Below are positions 13,257 to 22,217 of a stretch of 30,502 bases of DNA, in pieces. The DNA comes from DATKRB01 sp036501425. GTDB lineage: Bacteria > Actinomycetota > Acidimicrobiia > Acidimicrobiales > RAAP-2. How positions within the stretch are numbered: the stretch's first letter is position 1; each line of letters opens with the position of its first letter. The stretch covers positions 1-30,502 of the forward strand of contig DASYAI010000064.1 in NCBI GenBank assembly GCA_036501425.1. The letters run 5' to 3'. Position numbers and translations under genes: made by a program. The notes below the pieces were generated by a model. The model was given only the letters and a program-made list of their open reading frames with translations. It did no database searches and had not been told where the DNA came from.

Positions 13257-14417
13257 TCAGGAGGGGGCGCCCGACCCGCGCTGACGGCGGAGCTCGGCCT
13301 CCATAAAGGCGTCCAGGTCGCCGTCGAGCACGGCCTCCACGTTGCCGGTCTCGACCTGGGTCCGCAGGTCCTTCACCAGCTGGTAGGGCGCCAGCACGTA
13401 CGAGCGGATCTGGCTGCCGAACGCGTTGTCGGAGCGGTCGCCGCTCAACGACTCGAGCTCGGCCCGCCGTTCCGCCCGCTTCCGCTCCGCCAGCTTGGCC
13501 GCCAGGATCTGGAGCGCCTTGGCCTTGTTCTGGTGCTGGCTGCGCTCGTTCTGCACCGCGACGACGGTGCCGGTCGGCAGGTGGGTGAGCCGGACGGCGG
13601 AGTCGGTCTTGTTGACGTGCTGCCCACCGGCGCCCGACGACCGATAGGTGTCGATGCGCAGCTCCTTCTCGTCGATGTCGATCTCGTCGGACACCTCGCC
13701 CAGAAAGGGGACGACATCGAGGGAGGCGAAGCTGGTCTGGCGACGCCGCTGGGCGTCGAACGGCGACATCCGGACCAGGCGGTGCACGCCGCGCTCGGCG
13801 GCGAGCAGGCCGTAGGCGAACCGGCCGTGGACGATGAAGGTGGCCGACAGCAGCCCGGCCTCCTGGCCCGGGGTCGCCTCGTCGACCTCCACCGCGAACC
13901 CGCGGCGCTCCGCCCATCGCTGGTACATCCGCAGGAGCATCTCCGCCCAGTCCTGGGCGTCGGTCCCCCCCGCCCCGGCGTGGACCTCGGCCACGGCGTC
14001 GTGCTCGTCGTAGTCACCCGAGAACAGCGAGCGCAGCTCGAGCTGATCGAGGCGGCGGCCCAGCTCGTCGGCCGTGGTCTCGAGCTCGGCCGCCAGCGTC
14101 GGGTCCGGAGCGCCCTCCGCCGACGCCTGGTCCACCAGCTCGCGCAGCACCTGCAGGTCCTCCAGGTCGCTCCTCAGGGAACGCAGCCGCTGGACGTCGT
14201 CGCTCAGCCGGCCCAGCTCGGTGGTGACCGAACGAGCCCGGTCGGCGTCGTCCCACAGGTCGGGCCGGGCGGCGTCGGCCTCCAACTCGGCCAGTCGCTT
14301 CTCGAGCGCCTCGAGCCCCAGGTAGGCCTCGGCCTCCTCGAGCCGGGCCCTGAGGGTGCCCAGCTCGGCGCCGAAGTCCCGCGGCTCGCCGGAGCCGGCG
14401 GGCTCAGGCGGCGCCAT
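13257..14417 (-). CDS. prfB: Peptide chain release factor 2
   Basis: A 386-residue RF2. The SPF anticodon-like tripeptide that reads UGA/UAA is at 218-220 (LVRMSPFDAQRRRQTSF), and the GGQ peptidyl-hydrolysis loop is at 264-266 (SSGAGGQHVNKTDSAVR). The N-terminal helical region precedes the HAGAGGTDAQDWAEMLLRMY signature. The reading frame is continuous: the in-frame UGA and programmed +1 frameshift of E. coli prfB are absent. The ATG at 14417 lies 14 nt inside the end of secA without a good ribosome site, pointing to translational coupling. The neighbour order secA-prfB-ftsE-ftsX is common in bacteria. Confidence 0.96.
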   Translation of the reverse strand: MAPPEPAGSGEPRDFGAELGTLRARLEEAEAYLGLEALEKRLAELEADAARPDLWDDADRARSVTTELGRLSDDVQRLRSLRSDLEDLQVLRELVDQASAEGAPDPTLAAELETTADELGRRLDQLELRSLFSGDYDEHDAVAEVHAGAGGTDAQDWAEMLLRMYQRWAERRGFAVEVDEATPGQEAGLLSATFIVHGRFAYGLLAAERGVHRLVRMSPFDAQRRRQTSFASLDVVPFLGEVSDEIDIDEKELRIDTYRSSGAGGQHVNKTDSAVRLTHLPTGTVVAVQNERSQHQNKAKALQILAAKLAERKRAERRAELESLSGDRSDNAFGSQIRSYVLAPYQLVKDLRTQVETGNVEAVLDGDLDAFMEAELRRQRGSGAPS

Positions 14418-17250
14418 GGCACAGCTTGAACTTCTTGCCGCTCCCGCACCAGCACGGATCGTTCCGGCCGACCTTGTCCGAGGCCGCCTTCACCACCGGG
14501 GCCGACACCTCGGGCAGGCCGCCCGCCGGCGCCCCCGTGCCGTTCGCCCGGCCCCTGGCGGGCCCGGGGGCCGGTGTCGGGGGCCCGCCTTGCCCCCGGG
14601 ACAGCGGTGCGTCGACCGGGTCGACCATGGTGCCCCGATCGCGCAGCATCGCCGCCGACAGCACGCTGTGATCGTCGACGGGCTCCTCGGCCGCCACGTA
14701 CACCGCCCGGTCGAGGTCGGGCTCGGCCGGGCGGTCGGCGACGGCCTCCACGTGCAGCACGTAGCGGAGGTAGTCGTCGTCGATACCTTCCATCAGCTGG
14801 CCGAACATCGAGAACCCCTCGCGCTGCCACGCGACGAGGGGGTCCTGCTGGCCCATCGCCCGCAGGTTGATGCCCTCACGCAAGTAGTCCATCTCCGCCA
14901 GATGGTCGCGCCAGCGCTGGTCGATGATCTGGAGCATCACCTCGCGCTCGACCTCGCGCGCCGTGTCGGTCCCCCCCGGCATCGACTCGGAGTGCTCCTC
15001 GTAGTACGCGATCGCCTCCTCGGTCAGGCTCTCCACGAGGTGCTCCACCGACTCGCCGGCCTCGAGGTCCTCGGTCGTGAACCGGGTGGGGTAGTACTGC
15101 CCGACTTCGGCGACGAGGTGCTCGAGGTCCCATTCCTCGGGGAAGTCGCTCGGGCACGCCGCTCGCACCAGGCCGTCGATGGTCGAGGCCAGCAGCTCCT
15201 CGGTCCGCTCCTGCAGGTCCTCTCCGTCGATCACCTGCAGCCGCCGGGCGTAGATCACCTTGCGCTGCTCGTTCATGACCTCGTCGTACTTGAGGACCTC
15301 CTTGCGGATCTCCGAGTTGCGCCCCTCTACCGTGTTCTGGGCCCGCTCGATCGCCTTGGTGACCATCTTCGCCTCGATCGGCACGTCCTCGGGCAGCGCC
15401 CGGCCCATCACCCAGCTCATCGCCCCGGTGGCGAAGAGCCGCATGAGCTCGTCCTCGAGGCTGAGGTAGAAGCGGCTCTCGCCCGGGTCCCCCTGCCGGC
15501 CCGAGCGACCCCGGAGCTGGTTGTCGATCCGACGGCTCTCGTGGCGCTCGCTGCCCAGCACGTAGAGGCCGCCCAGCTCGCGCACCTGTCGGCCTTCCTC
15601 CTCGCAGCGCGCCTCGAGCCGCCGCCGCAGGTCCTCGCGCTCGGCCGCACGCCGGGCGGCCAGCTCGGCCGAATCGGTCCCGTCCGTCCCGTCGGTCCCG
15701 TCGGTGTCGTCCAGCCCGGCGGCACGGGCCTCTCGCTCGGCCAGCAAGGTCGCGTTCCCGCCGAGGATGATGTCGACGCCCCGTCCGGCCATGTTGGTGG
15801 CCACCGTCACCCCGCCGAGCCGGCCCGCCTGGGCGACCACCTCGGCCTCGCGGAAGTGCTGCTTGGCGTTCAGGACCTGGTGCGGCACCCCGCGCTTTTC
15901 GAGGAGCCGGGACAGCAGCTCGGACTTGGCCACCGACGCGGTGCCCACCAGCACCGGCTGGCCGATCCGGTGGCGCTCCTCGATGTCGGCGACGACGGCG
16001 TCGAATTTCGCCTGCTCGGTCTTGAACACCAGGTCCGGCTCGTCGACCCGCACCAGCGGCCGGTTGGTCGGGATCGGGACCACCGGCAGGTCGTAAGTGC
16101 TCGCGAACTCGGCCGCCTCGGTCTCCGCCGTCCCGGTCATCCCGCCGAGCTTCTCGTAGAGCCGGAAGAAGTTCTGCAGGGTGACCGTGGCCCAGGTGTG
16201 GTTCTCCTCCTTGATGCGCACCCGCTCCTTGGCCTCCACCGCCTGGTGCAGCCCGTCGGACCACCGCCGCCCCTCGAGCGTGCGCCCGGTGAACTCGTCG
16301 ACGATCTTCACCTCGCCCTGGTCGACCAGGTAGTCCTTGTCCCGGCGGTAGAGCTCTTTGGCCCGCAGGGCCTGGGCCAGCTGGTGGACGTAGTTGGTCG
16401 CCACGGCGTCGTAGAGGTTGTCCACCCCGATCGCCCGCTCCACCTTCTCGATGCCCGACTCGAGGGGGACGACGATGCGCTTCTCCTCGTCCACCTCGTA
16501 GTCCTCGTCGCGGGTGAGCGTGCGGGCGATGCTGGCGAACTGGTAGTAGAGCTTGGCCGCCTCGTCGGCGGGCCCCGAGATGATGAGCGGCGTGCGGGCC
16601 TCGTCGATGAGGATGGAGTCGACCTCGTCGACGATGGCGAAGGCGTGCCCCCGCTGCACCATGGCGTCACGCGTGCGCGCCATGTTGTCCCGCAGGTAGT
16701 CGAACCCGAGCTCGGTGTTGGTGCCGTAGGTGATGTCGGCGTGGTAGGCGGCCCGCTTCTCGGCCGGGTCGTCGACATCGGGTCCCACCCGGCCGACCGT
16801 CAGCCCGAGCCAGCGGTGCAGCCGGCCCATCCACTCGGCGTCCCGTGCCGCCAAGTAGTCGTTGACCGTGACCACGTGCACCCCCCGACCGCCCAGGGCG
16901 TTCAGGTAGACGGGCAACGTCGAGACGAGGGTCTTGCCCTCGCCGGTCTTCATCTCGGCGATCCACCCGAAGTGCAGGGCCATGCCACCCATCAGCTGGA
17001 CGTCGAAGTGGCGCTGGCCCAGCACCCGCCACGCCCCCTCGCGCACGACCGCGAACGCTTCGATGAGCTGGTCGTCGAGGCTCTCGCCCTGGTCGAGGCG
17101 CTCGCGGAACTCCACCGTCTTGTGGCGCAGCTCGTCGTCGCTGAGCGCTTCGGTCTCCGGCTCGAGCTCGTTGATCAGCGGCACCAGCTCCGCGAGGCGT
17201 CTGACCTTCTTGCCCTCGCCGGCCCGGAGCACCCGGGTGAACACGCTCAT
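14404..17250 (-). CDS. secA: Preprotein translocase ATPase SecA
   Basis: A 948-residue SecA, the motor that pushes preproteins through SecYEG. Walker A is MKTGEGKT (100-107), the DEAD-type box is VDEVDSILIDEARTPL (207-222), the preprotein cross-linking region lies around 230-370, and TNMAGRGVDIILGG (485-498) is the motif V region. LRGRSGRQGDPG follows in NBD2. The C-terminal zinc-binding SEC-C motif is NDPCWCGSGKKFKLCHG, which in other species binds SecB, ribosomes or lipid. A run of GTD repeats (DDTDGTDGTDGTD, 514-526, coded by four 9-bp units at 15674-15709) sits in a variable NBD2 insertion. The ATG at 17250 has no ribosome site but has TAGGCT 9 nt upstream. It is first in the secA-prfB pair. 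Confidence 0.97.
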   Translation of the reverse strand: MSVFTRVLRAGEGKKVRRLAELVPLINELEPETEALSDDELRHKTVEFRERLDQGESLDDQLIEAFAVVREGAWRVLGQRHFDVQLMGGMALHFGWIAEMKTGEGKTLVSTLPVYLNALGGRGVHVVTVNDYLAARDAEWMGRLHRWLGLTVGRVGPDVDDPAEKRAAYHADITYGTNTELGFDYLRDNMARTRDAMVQRGHAFAIVDEVDSILIDEARTPLIISGPADEAAKLYYQFASIARTLTRDEDYEVDEEKRIVVPLESGIEKVERAIGVDNLYDAVATNYVHQLAQALRAKELYRRDKDYLVDQGEVKIVDEFTGRTLEGRRWSDGLHQAVEAKERVRIKEENHTWATVTLQNFFRLYEKLGGMTGTAETEAAEFASTYDLPVVPIPTNRPLVRVDEPDLVFKTEQAKFDAVVADIEERHRIGQPVLVGTASVAKSELLSRLLEKRGVPHQVLNAKQHFREAEVVAQAGRLGGVTVATNMAGRGVDIILGGNATLLAEREARAAGLDDTDGTDGTDGTDSAELAARRAAEREDLRRRLEARCEEEGRQVRELGGLYVLGSERHESRRIDNQLRGRSGRQGDPGESRFYLSLEDELMRLFATGAMSWVMGRALPEDVPIEAKMVTKAIERAQNTVEGRNSEIRKEVLKYDEVMNEQRKVIYARRLQVIDGEDLQERTEELLASTIDGLVRAACPSDFPEEWDLEHLVAEVGQYYPTRFTTEDLEAGESVEHLVESLTEEAIAYYEEHSESMPGGTDTAREVEREVMLQIIDQRWRDHLAEMDYLREGINLRAMGQQDPLVAWQREGFSMFGQLMEGIDDDYLRYVLHVEAVADRPAEPDLDRAVYVAAEEPVDDHSVLSAAMLRDRGTMVDPVDAPLSRGQGGPPTPAPGPARGRANGTGAPAGGLPEVSAPVVKAASDKVGRNDPCWCGSGKKFKLCHGAA

Positions 17251-17518
17251 GGGTCAACCAGCCTACCGGCCCCCGCCAGCCCCTCGGGGCCGCTCGCGCA
17301 CCGCCGGGAGCCGGGCGGGGTCGGGCTGCGTCCGGCTGACCTGGTCTTTGACCCCACACTCGCCTGCTGCAGAGCTGACGGGGCAGGCGCCGGCGGCCTT
17401 CGGCCCAGCGGCACCTCGATGCCCCGCGTCACCCCGTCACCGCTGCCTCCGCCAACCGGAGGTCGCACGGGCAGGACTTACCTCTAAATCGCACCATGCT
17501 CAGCAACCACGAGTTGCC
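17251..17518. other. Gene-free stretch between secA and the glycosyltransferase
   Basis: This 268-bp region has no credible gene on either strand. At its left edge TAGGCT on the minus strand (17265-17260) lies 9 nt before the secA ATG. Several GC-rich inverted repeats (for example GCCCC-TC-GGGGC near 17279) could end the upstream glycosyltransferase transcript. The right part (about 17470-17520) is noticeably more AT-rich; I checked it for a tRNA or other RNA gene and found none. Confidence 0.5.
17260..17265 (-). promoter_or_regulatory. Candidate -10 box of secA
   Basis: TAGGCT on the minus strand ends 9 nt before the secA start codon, and there is no Shine-Dalgarno sequence, as expected for a leaderless or nearly leaderless transcript. 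No convincing -35 box is seen. Confidence 0.35.
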
Positions 17519-18493
17519 TTACGTGGGTCGTTTCGCCTGCGACTGGCTTCGACTTGCAACCACAGACCCGTCCGCAGCCCGCACCGATGGTACAGCGAGG
17601 ATGGCCCGGGACCGGGCGGCCCCGATGGCCCGGGACCGGGCGGCCACGATCGCCGTGGCCGCCGCCAGCCGGGCCCCGAGGACGGCGGCGGCGAGCGGGA
17701 GGGTGACCCGGCGCCAGCCCTCGGTCGAGCGCACCACGAAGCGCAACGCCGAGCGGTGGTGCGCCAGCAGCATCCGGTAGGGGTGCCGGCGGGTGGAGAC
17801 GCCCTGCACGTGGGTGACCCGGGCCGCCGGCTGCCAGCCGACACCCCAGCCGGCGCGATGCGCCCGCCAGCACAGGTCCATGTCCTCGGCGAACATGAAA
17901 TAGGCCTCGTCGAAGCCCCCGAGCTCCTCCAGCGCGTCCCGACGGGCGAGGATGCACGCCCCCGACACCCAGTCCGCCTGGGCCGGCGCCCCGCCCGCCG
18001 CCCCGCTGGACCGGTAGCGGCGGGTGAACGGGTTGTCCGGGAGCACCCGACCGAGCACCGCGTGCCCGGCCGCGTCGAGGAGGGAGGGGAACTGCCGGAC
18101 CGAGGGATAGGGGTCCCCTTCGGGGGTCAGCACCGTCGGCCCGACGATCGCCCACGCCGGCTCGGCGTCGAGGGCGTCGGCCATGGCCCGCACGGCACCG
18201 GGGTGGACGTGGAGGTCCGGGTTGCAGACCAGCACGTAGTCCGAGGTCACGCCGGCCGCCACGCCCCGGTTGGCACCCGCGCCGTAGCCGAGGTTGCGCC
18301 CCGGATCGATGACCGGCACCCGCCAGTGCTCCGGCAGCACCGCCTGGGCGTGGCCGGGGTCCCCGTTCTCCACCACCACCACCGCCACCCCTTCGGCCCG
18401 GAGCGAGCCGACGCACTCGGCCAGCACCGGGCCGGCGGCGTAGTCGACCACCACCGCGCTCACCACCGACGAGCGGTGATCGGGGGCGTTCAC
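17519..18493 (-). CDS. GT2-family glycosyltransferase, WbbL-like rhamnosyltransferase
   Basis: A 324-residue GT-A fold enzyme of family GT2. The N-terminal sheet begins SAVVVDYAAGPVLAECVGSL; IDPGRNLGYGAGANRG is the nucleotide-sugar segment; NPDLHVHPGAV (91-101) holds the DxD-like metal site; DWVSGACILARRDALEELGGFDEAYFMFAEDMDLCWRA (split at RRDAL) holds the acceptor/ED catalytic region. This pattern is typical of WbbL, which adds rhamnose to the GlcNAc-diphospho-lipid linker of actinobacterial walls. The neighbouring rmlD supports it: M. tuberculosis also has rmlD followed by wbbL. The GTG start overlaps the rmlD stop by 4 nt (GTGA). Acceptor identity is inference. The C-terminal ~40 residues are Ala/Arg-rich and contain a duplicated AARSRAI unit. 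Confidence 0.8.
   Translation of the reverse strand: MNAPDHRSSVVSAVVVDYAAGPVLAECVGSLRAEGVAVVVVENGDPGHAQAVLPEHWRVPVIDPGRNLGYGAGANRGVAAGVTSDYVLVCNPDLHVHPGAVRAMADALDAEPAWAIVGPTVLTPEGDPYPSVRQFPSLLDAAGHAVLGRVLPDNPFTRRYRSSGAAGGAPAQADWVSGACILARRDALEELGGFDEAYFMFAEDMDLCWRAHRAGWGVGWQPAARVTHVQGVSTRRHPYRMLLAHHRSALRFVVRSTEGWRRVTLPLAAAVLGARLAAATAIVAARSRAIGAARSRAILAVPSVRAADGSVVASRSQSQAKRPT
17600..17645 (-). repeat. 24-bp tandem repeat in the glycosyltransferase tail
   Basis: Two nearly identical 24-bp-period units (17600-17622 and 17624-17645) encode the repeated AARSRAI segments near the enzyme's C-terminus. The unit is in frame. Confidence 0.85.
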
Positions 18494-19404
18494 GGCCCGC
18501 CCCGCTCGGCCAGGGCGGCCAGCAGCCGCGCCAGTCCGTCCTGCCAGTCGGGCAGGTCCGGGTAGCCGGCCAGCCGCAGGGCCGCGTTGTCGAGCACCGA
18601 GTGGGCCGGGCGGGGGGCGGGGCGGGGGGGTTGCAGCTCGCCGGTCGTGACGGCTTCGACCCGGGCCGGATCGTGGCCGGCCAGCGCCAACACGGCCCGG
18701 ACGAACCCGAACCAGGTCGTCGCGCCCCGGTTGGTCACGTGGAAGATCCCCGGTACCCGGTCCGTGGCGAGGGTGACCACCGCCGCCGCCAGATCGGCGC
18801 TGAACGTGGGCGAACCGTGCTGGTCGTCGACGAAGCGCAGCGGGCCCTCGCCGCCGGCGAGCCGAAGCGCGGTCTTGACCACGTTGGACCCGTGGACGCC
18901 GCACACCCACGATGTCCGCACGATGGTGGCGCCGTCCGGGCACTCGTGCTCGCCGGCCAGCTTGCTCCGGCCGTAGACCGAGCGGGGATGGGGCTCGTCC
19001 CACTCGAGGTACGGCCGGGGCGACGTGCCGTCGAACACGTAGTCGGTCGAGACGTACAGGAGGTGGGCGCCGGAGCGGCGGGCCGCCTCGGCCACGTTGC
19101 GGGTGCCCAGGGCATTGATCCGGAACGCCCGGTCCGGGTCTGCCTCGCACTGGTCCACCGCTGTGTAGGCGGCGGCGTGGACGATGACGTCGGGCCGGAC
19201 CCGCTCGACCGCGTCGAGCACCACCGAGCGGTGCTCCACCGGGAGCGACGCGTGGTCGGCCGCCACGGTGTCCACCGTGGGCCGCGACGGGCCCTCGGGT
19301 CCGCGGAGGGCGCGGCGCCGGCCACCCGGGGGGACGGCACCGCCCAGGGCCGCCACGACGTCCCGTCCCAGCTGCCCGCCGGCTCCCGTCACCAGGACGC
19401 GCAT
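18490..19404 (-). CDS. rmlD: dTDP-4-dehydrorhamnose reductase
   Basis: A 304-residue RmlD, an extended short-chain reductase that uses NAD(P)H to make dTDP-L-rhamnose. MRVLVTGAGGQLGRDV is the Rossmann GxxGxxG loop, HAAAYTAVDQCEADP and YVSTDYVFDG (117-126) are RmlD signatures, and the catalytic Tyr144-x3-Lys148 pair lies in SVYGRSKLAGE. The SPTFSADLA segment is also typical. A low-complexity stretch (residues 25-42) lengthens the first loop. It precedes the WbbL-like transferase with a 4-nt overlap, so product and user are co-expressed. The ATG at 19404 has no strong ribosome site. Confidence 0.93.
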   Translation of the reverse strand: MRVLVTGAGGQLGRDVVAALGGAVPPGGRRRALRGPEGPSRPTVDTVAADHASLPVEHRSVVLDAVERVRPDVIVHAAAYTAVDQCEADPDRAFRINALGTRNVAEAARRSGAHLLYVSTDYVFDGTSPRPYLEWDEPHPRSVYGRSKLAGEHECPDGATIVRTSWVCGVHGSNVVKTALRLAGGEGPLRFVDDQHGSPTFSADLAAAVVTLATDRVPGIFHVTNRGATTWFGFVRAVLALAGHDPARVEAVTTGELQPPRPAPRPAHSVLDNAALRLAGYPDLPDWQDGLARLLAALAERGGP

Positions 19405-19536
19405 GTCGGCTAGGAGACCGGGGCCGCGACCGGCGGTGGGCCGGCGACCCGTCGGGCCGCGGTGGCGAGCTGCCGCATGACCGGCCGAGCCTAGTGGAGG
19501 CCTCCGGACCCGGCCCTGCCGCCGCCCGGACCCGGC

Positions 19537-20376
19537 TCAGCCGCCCCCGACAGGACCGCCGTCCCCGCCCGGAGCGCCGGTCGCCGGGGACGGGCGGACG
19601 TGCACCACGTCGCCGGCATCCACCTGGCGCGCGCCCTGGCGGGTGTCGACCACCAGCCGGCCGTCGTCGGCGATGTCCCTCGCCATCCCCTCGATGGTGC
19701 CGTCGGCCAGCTCGACCCGTACCCGGCGGCCGAGGGTGACGCAGCGGGCTCGCAGCTCGCCGACCACCGCCTCGCCCGCCGCCTCGAGCGCTGCCGGGCC
19801 GTCGGGCGCACCCTCGCCCGGACGGGCCCCGATCGCCGCCGTCCGCTCGCCGAGCACGTCGAGGAACGCATCGAGCAGCTCGTCGCGCGCCACTGCCCGC
19901 CCGGTCAGGCGCCGCAACGACGTCCCCTCGGCCTCGGGCGGCCCCGGCCACTCGATGTTCAGCCCGAGCCCCACCACCACCCCCGGCGGGGCGGGCGCCC
20001 CCTCGCTGGGTCCGGTCACCACCTCGGCCAGCACGCCGGCGAGCTTGCGGCCCCCCGCCATCAGGTCGTTCGGCCACTTCACGCCGACCTCCACCCCGGC
20101 CACCGAGGCGCACGCGTCGGCGGCAGACAGGGCGACGACGGTCGAGCAGAGGTGGAGCGACGACGGGGGCAGCGCGGGGCGCAGGAGCACCGACACCAGG
20201 AGCGAGGCGCCGGGCGGCGCCTCCCACGTCCGACCCAGGCGCCCCCGCCCGGCGCTCTGATGGTCGGCGACCACCACCAGCCCGGCGGGGGCGCCGGCCC
20301 TCGCCGAGTCGCGCGCGTAGAGGTTGGTGGAGGGCAGGGACTCGAAGTGCTCGACCCGCCACGGTGCCCGGGGCAT
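19537..20376 (-). CDS. birA: Biotin-[acetyl-CoA-carboxylase] ligase BirA (monofunctional)
   Basis: A 279-residue biotin protein ligase that attaches biotin to carrier lysines through biotinyl-AMP. Motifs are SLPSTNLYARD, ADHQSAGRGRLGRTWEAPPG (GRGRLGR at 43-49, the biotinyl-AMP loop), KWPNDLM (100-106) and GRKLAGVLAE, with the small C-terminal SH3-like domain (RVRVELADGTIEGMARDI). There is no N-terminal helix-turn-helix, so unlike E. coli BirA it is not a repressor. It diverges from accA3, whose product is an obvious substrate. TATGGT (minus strand) lies 9 nt before the ATG. The extreme C-terminus is Gly-rich. Confidence 0.93.
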   Translation of the reverse strand: MPRAPWRVEHFESLPSTNLYARDSARAGAPAGLVVVADHQSAGRGRLGRTWEAPPGASLLVSVLLRPALPPSSLHLCSTVVALSAADACASVAGVEVGVKWPNDLMAGGRKLAGVLAEVVTGPSEGAPAPPGVVVGLGLNIEWPGPPEAEGTSLRRLTGRAVARDELLDAFLDVLGERTAAIGARPGEGAPDGPAALEAAGEAVVGELRARCVTLGRRVRVELADGTIEGMARDIADDGRLVVDTRQGARQVDAGDVVHVRPSPATGAPGGDGGPVGGG

Positions 20377-20385
20377 ATGGCACAG

Positions 20386-20391
20386 ACCATA
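20386..20391 (-). promoter_or_regulatory. Candidate -10 box of birA in the birA/accA3 gap
   Basis: TATGGT on the minus strand ends 9 nt before the birA ATG. It sits between TGGCAC (20378-20383) and GTGCCA (20398-20403), a 6-bp inverted repeat with a 14-nt gap that could be an operator. No ribosome site precedes birA. All functions here are inferred. Confidence 0.35.
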
Positions 20392-20440
20392 CGGGCCGTG
20401 CCAGTGTGAGGGCCGACGTCGTCAGTTCGAAAGGCAAAGG

Positions 20441-22198
20441 GTGCTGAACAAGGTTCTCATCGCCAACCGGGGGGAGATCGCGGTCCGGGTCATCCGGACC
20501 TGCCGCGAGATGGGCATCCCGACGGTGGCGGTCTACTCCGACCTCGACCGCGAGGCGCTCCACGTCCGGCTCGCCGACGAGGCCTATGCCCTGGGCGGGC
20601 AGACGGCGACCGAGAGCTACCTCAACACCCAGTCCATCCTCGACATCATCGAGCGCAGCGGGGCCGACGCCGTCCACCCCGGCTACGGGTTCTTTTCGGA
20701 GAACACCGACTTCGCCCGGGCCATCACCGACCTGGGCGCCGTGTTCATCGGACCGCCGCCCGAGGCCATCGAGGTGATGGGCGACAAGATCAGCTCGCGG
20801 ATCGCCGCCGAGACGGCGGGCGTCGCCGGGGTCCCCGGACGGTCCGAGCCGCTGGTCTCCCCCGCCGAGGTGGTGGCGTTCGGCGAGGAGTTCGGCTGGC
20901 CGGTGGCCATCAAGGCCGCTTACGGCGGCGGGGGCCGGGGCATGCGCGTCGTGGCCGGGCCGTCGGAGGCGGCCGAGGCGATGGAGTCGGCCCAGCGGGA
21001 AGCCCAGGCGTACTTCGGTCGCTCGGAGATCTACCCGGAGCGCTATCTCGAGTGGCCCCGGCACATCGAGATGCAGATCCTGGCCGACACCCACGGCAAC
21101 ACGCTGTGGCTGGGCGAGCGGGACTGCTCGTCCCAGCGCCGCCATCAGAAGCTGATCGAGGAGAGCCCGGCGGCCGACTTCCCCGACGAGATCCGCCAGG
21201 CCATGGGCGACGCCGCGGTGCGGGTGGCCTCCGCCTGCGGCTACGTGAACGCCGGCACGGTCGAGTTCCTCTACGAGGGTGGCGCCTTCTACTTCCTCGA
21301 GATGAACACCCGGCTGCAGGTCGAGCACCCGGTGACCGAGCTGGTGACCGGGCTCGACCTGGTGGCGTGGCAGTTGCGGATCGCCGCCGGCGAGCCGCTC
21401 ACCTTCACCCAGCGCGACGTCCAGCGCAACGGCCACGCCATCGAGGTCCGGATCAACGCCGAGGACCCTTCGGGCGGCCGCTTCACCCCCTCGCCGGGCA
21501 CGATCAGCACGTTCCACGCTCCGGCGGGCCCTGGGGTGCGCCTGGACGCCGGCTACGAGTCCGGCGACACGGTCAGCCAGTTCTACGACAACCTGGTGGC
21601 CAAGCTGGTGGTGTGGGCCGGGGACCGCGAGTCCGCTCGGCGCCGGATGCTGCGCGCCTTGGAGGAGACGAGGATCGAAGGGGTGGCGACGACCATCCCG
21701 GCGGACGTGGCGATCCTGTCGCACCCCGACTTCGCCGCTGCCCGGCACTCGACCCGCTGGGTGGAGGACCGGCTGGACCTGAGCGCGCTCGTAGCCTCCC
21801 CCGCGGCACCGGCGGCCGACGGCCCGGCACCCCGGGTGGCGCGCGAGGTCACCGCCGAGGTGGACGGGCGGCGCTTCGGGGTGACCTTGTGGGTGCCCGA
21901 CGTCGGGGAGGCCGGACCGGCCGGGCCGGGGCGCGACGCCACCCCGAGGCGCCGCTCGGCGAGCTCGCTGGTCGCGGGGGCCGGCTCGGGCTCGGTCATC
22001 GTCCCTATGCAGGGCACCATCGTCCGGGTGCTGGTGAGCGCCGGAGACGAGGTCGAGGTGGGTCAGGGCATCTGCGTGCTGGAGGCGATGAAGATGGAGA
22101 ACACCGTCGGGGCGGAGAAGGCGGGGACGGTGAGCGAGGTCCGGGTGGCCGAGGGCGACTCGGTCGCCGCCGGCGACGTCGTGGCCCTGATCGAGTGA
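20441..22198 (+). CDS. accA3: Acyl-CoA carboxylase alpha subunit: biotin carboxylase + BCCP fusion
   Basis: A 585-residue AccA3-type protein. Biotin carboxylase occupies about 1-450: KVLIANRGEIAVRVIRT, HPGYGFFSENTDFA, the ATP-grasp glycine loop GGGGRGM (162-168), LEMNTRLQVEHPVTE and EVRINAEDP. The biotinyl carrier domain is at the C-terminus, with the biotinylated Lys551 in EAMKMEN. It charges biotin with CO2 for separate carboxyltransferase (AccD) subunits, which decide whether acetyl-, propionyl- or longer acyl-CoA is carboxylated; none is in the window. The GTG at 20441 follows AAAGG by about 7 nt and starts at the family N-terminus. birA diverges from it, and a methylmalonyl-CoA mutase subunit lies 1.3 kb downstream, hinting at propionyl-CoA use. 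Confidence 0.94.
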   Translation: MLNKVLIANRGEIAVRVIRTCREMGIPTVAVYSDLDREALHVRLADEAYALGGQTATESYLNTQSILDIIERSGADAVHPGYGFFSENTDFARAITDLGAVFIGPPPEAIEVMGDKISSRIAAETAGVAGVPGRSEPLVSPAEVVAFGEEFGWPVAIKAAYGGGGRGMRVVAGPSEAAEAMESAQREAQAYFGRSEIYPERYLEWPRHIEMQILADTHGNTLWLGERDCSSQRRHQKLIEESPAADFPDEIRQAMGDAAVRVASACGYVNAGTVEFLYEGGAFYFLEMNTRLQVEHPVTELVTGLDLVAWQLRIAAGEPLTFTQRDVQRNGHAIEVRINAEDPSGGRFTPSPGTISTFHAPAGPGVRLDAGYESGDTVSQFYDNLVAKLVVWAGDRESARRRMLRALEETRIEGVATTIPADVAILSHPDFAAARHSTRWVEDRLDLSALVASPAAPAADGPAPRVAREVTAEVDGRRFGVTLWVPDVGEAGPAGPGRDATPRRRSASSLVAGAGSGSVIVPMQGTIVRVLVSAGDEVEVGQGICVLEAMKMENTVGAEKAGTVSEVRVAEGDSVAAGDVVALIE

Positions 22199-22217
22199 CC
22201 CGGAAGGGGTGAGGGCG

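Noticed and set aside
13257..14417. Programmed +1 frameshift in prfB
   Set aside because: Looked for because it is widespread in RF2 genes; the frame is continuous with no early in-frame TGA.
14356..17487. A 1043-codon plus-strand frame opposite secA and prfB
   Set aside because: Composition is His/Asp/Val/Leu-rich as expected from antisense of GC-rich genes; the minus strand encodes unmistakable SecA and RF2.
17460..17590. tRNA or small RNA gene in the AT-richer patch beside the glycosyltransferase 3' end
   Set aside because: No acceptor/T-arm pairing or conserved T-loop could be found on either strand.
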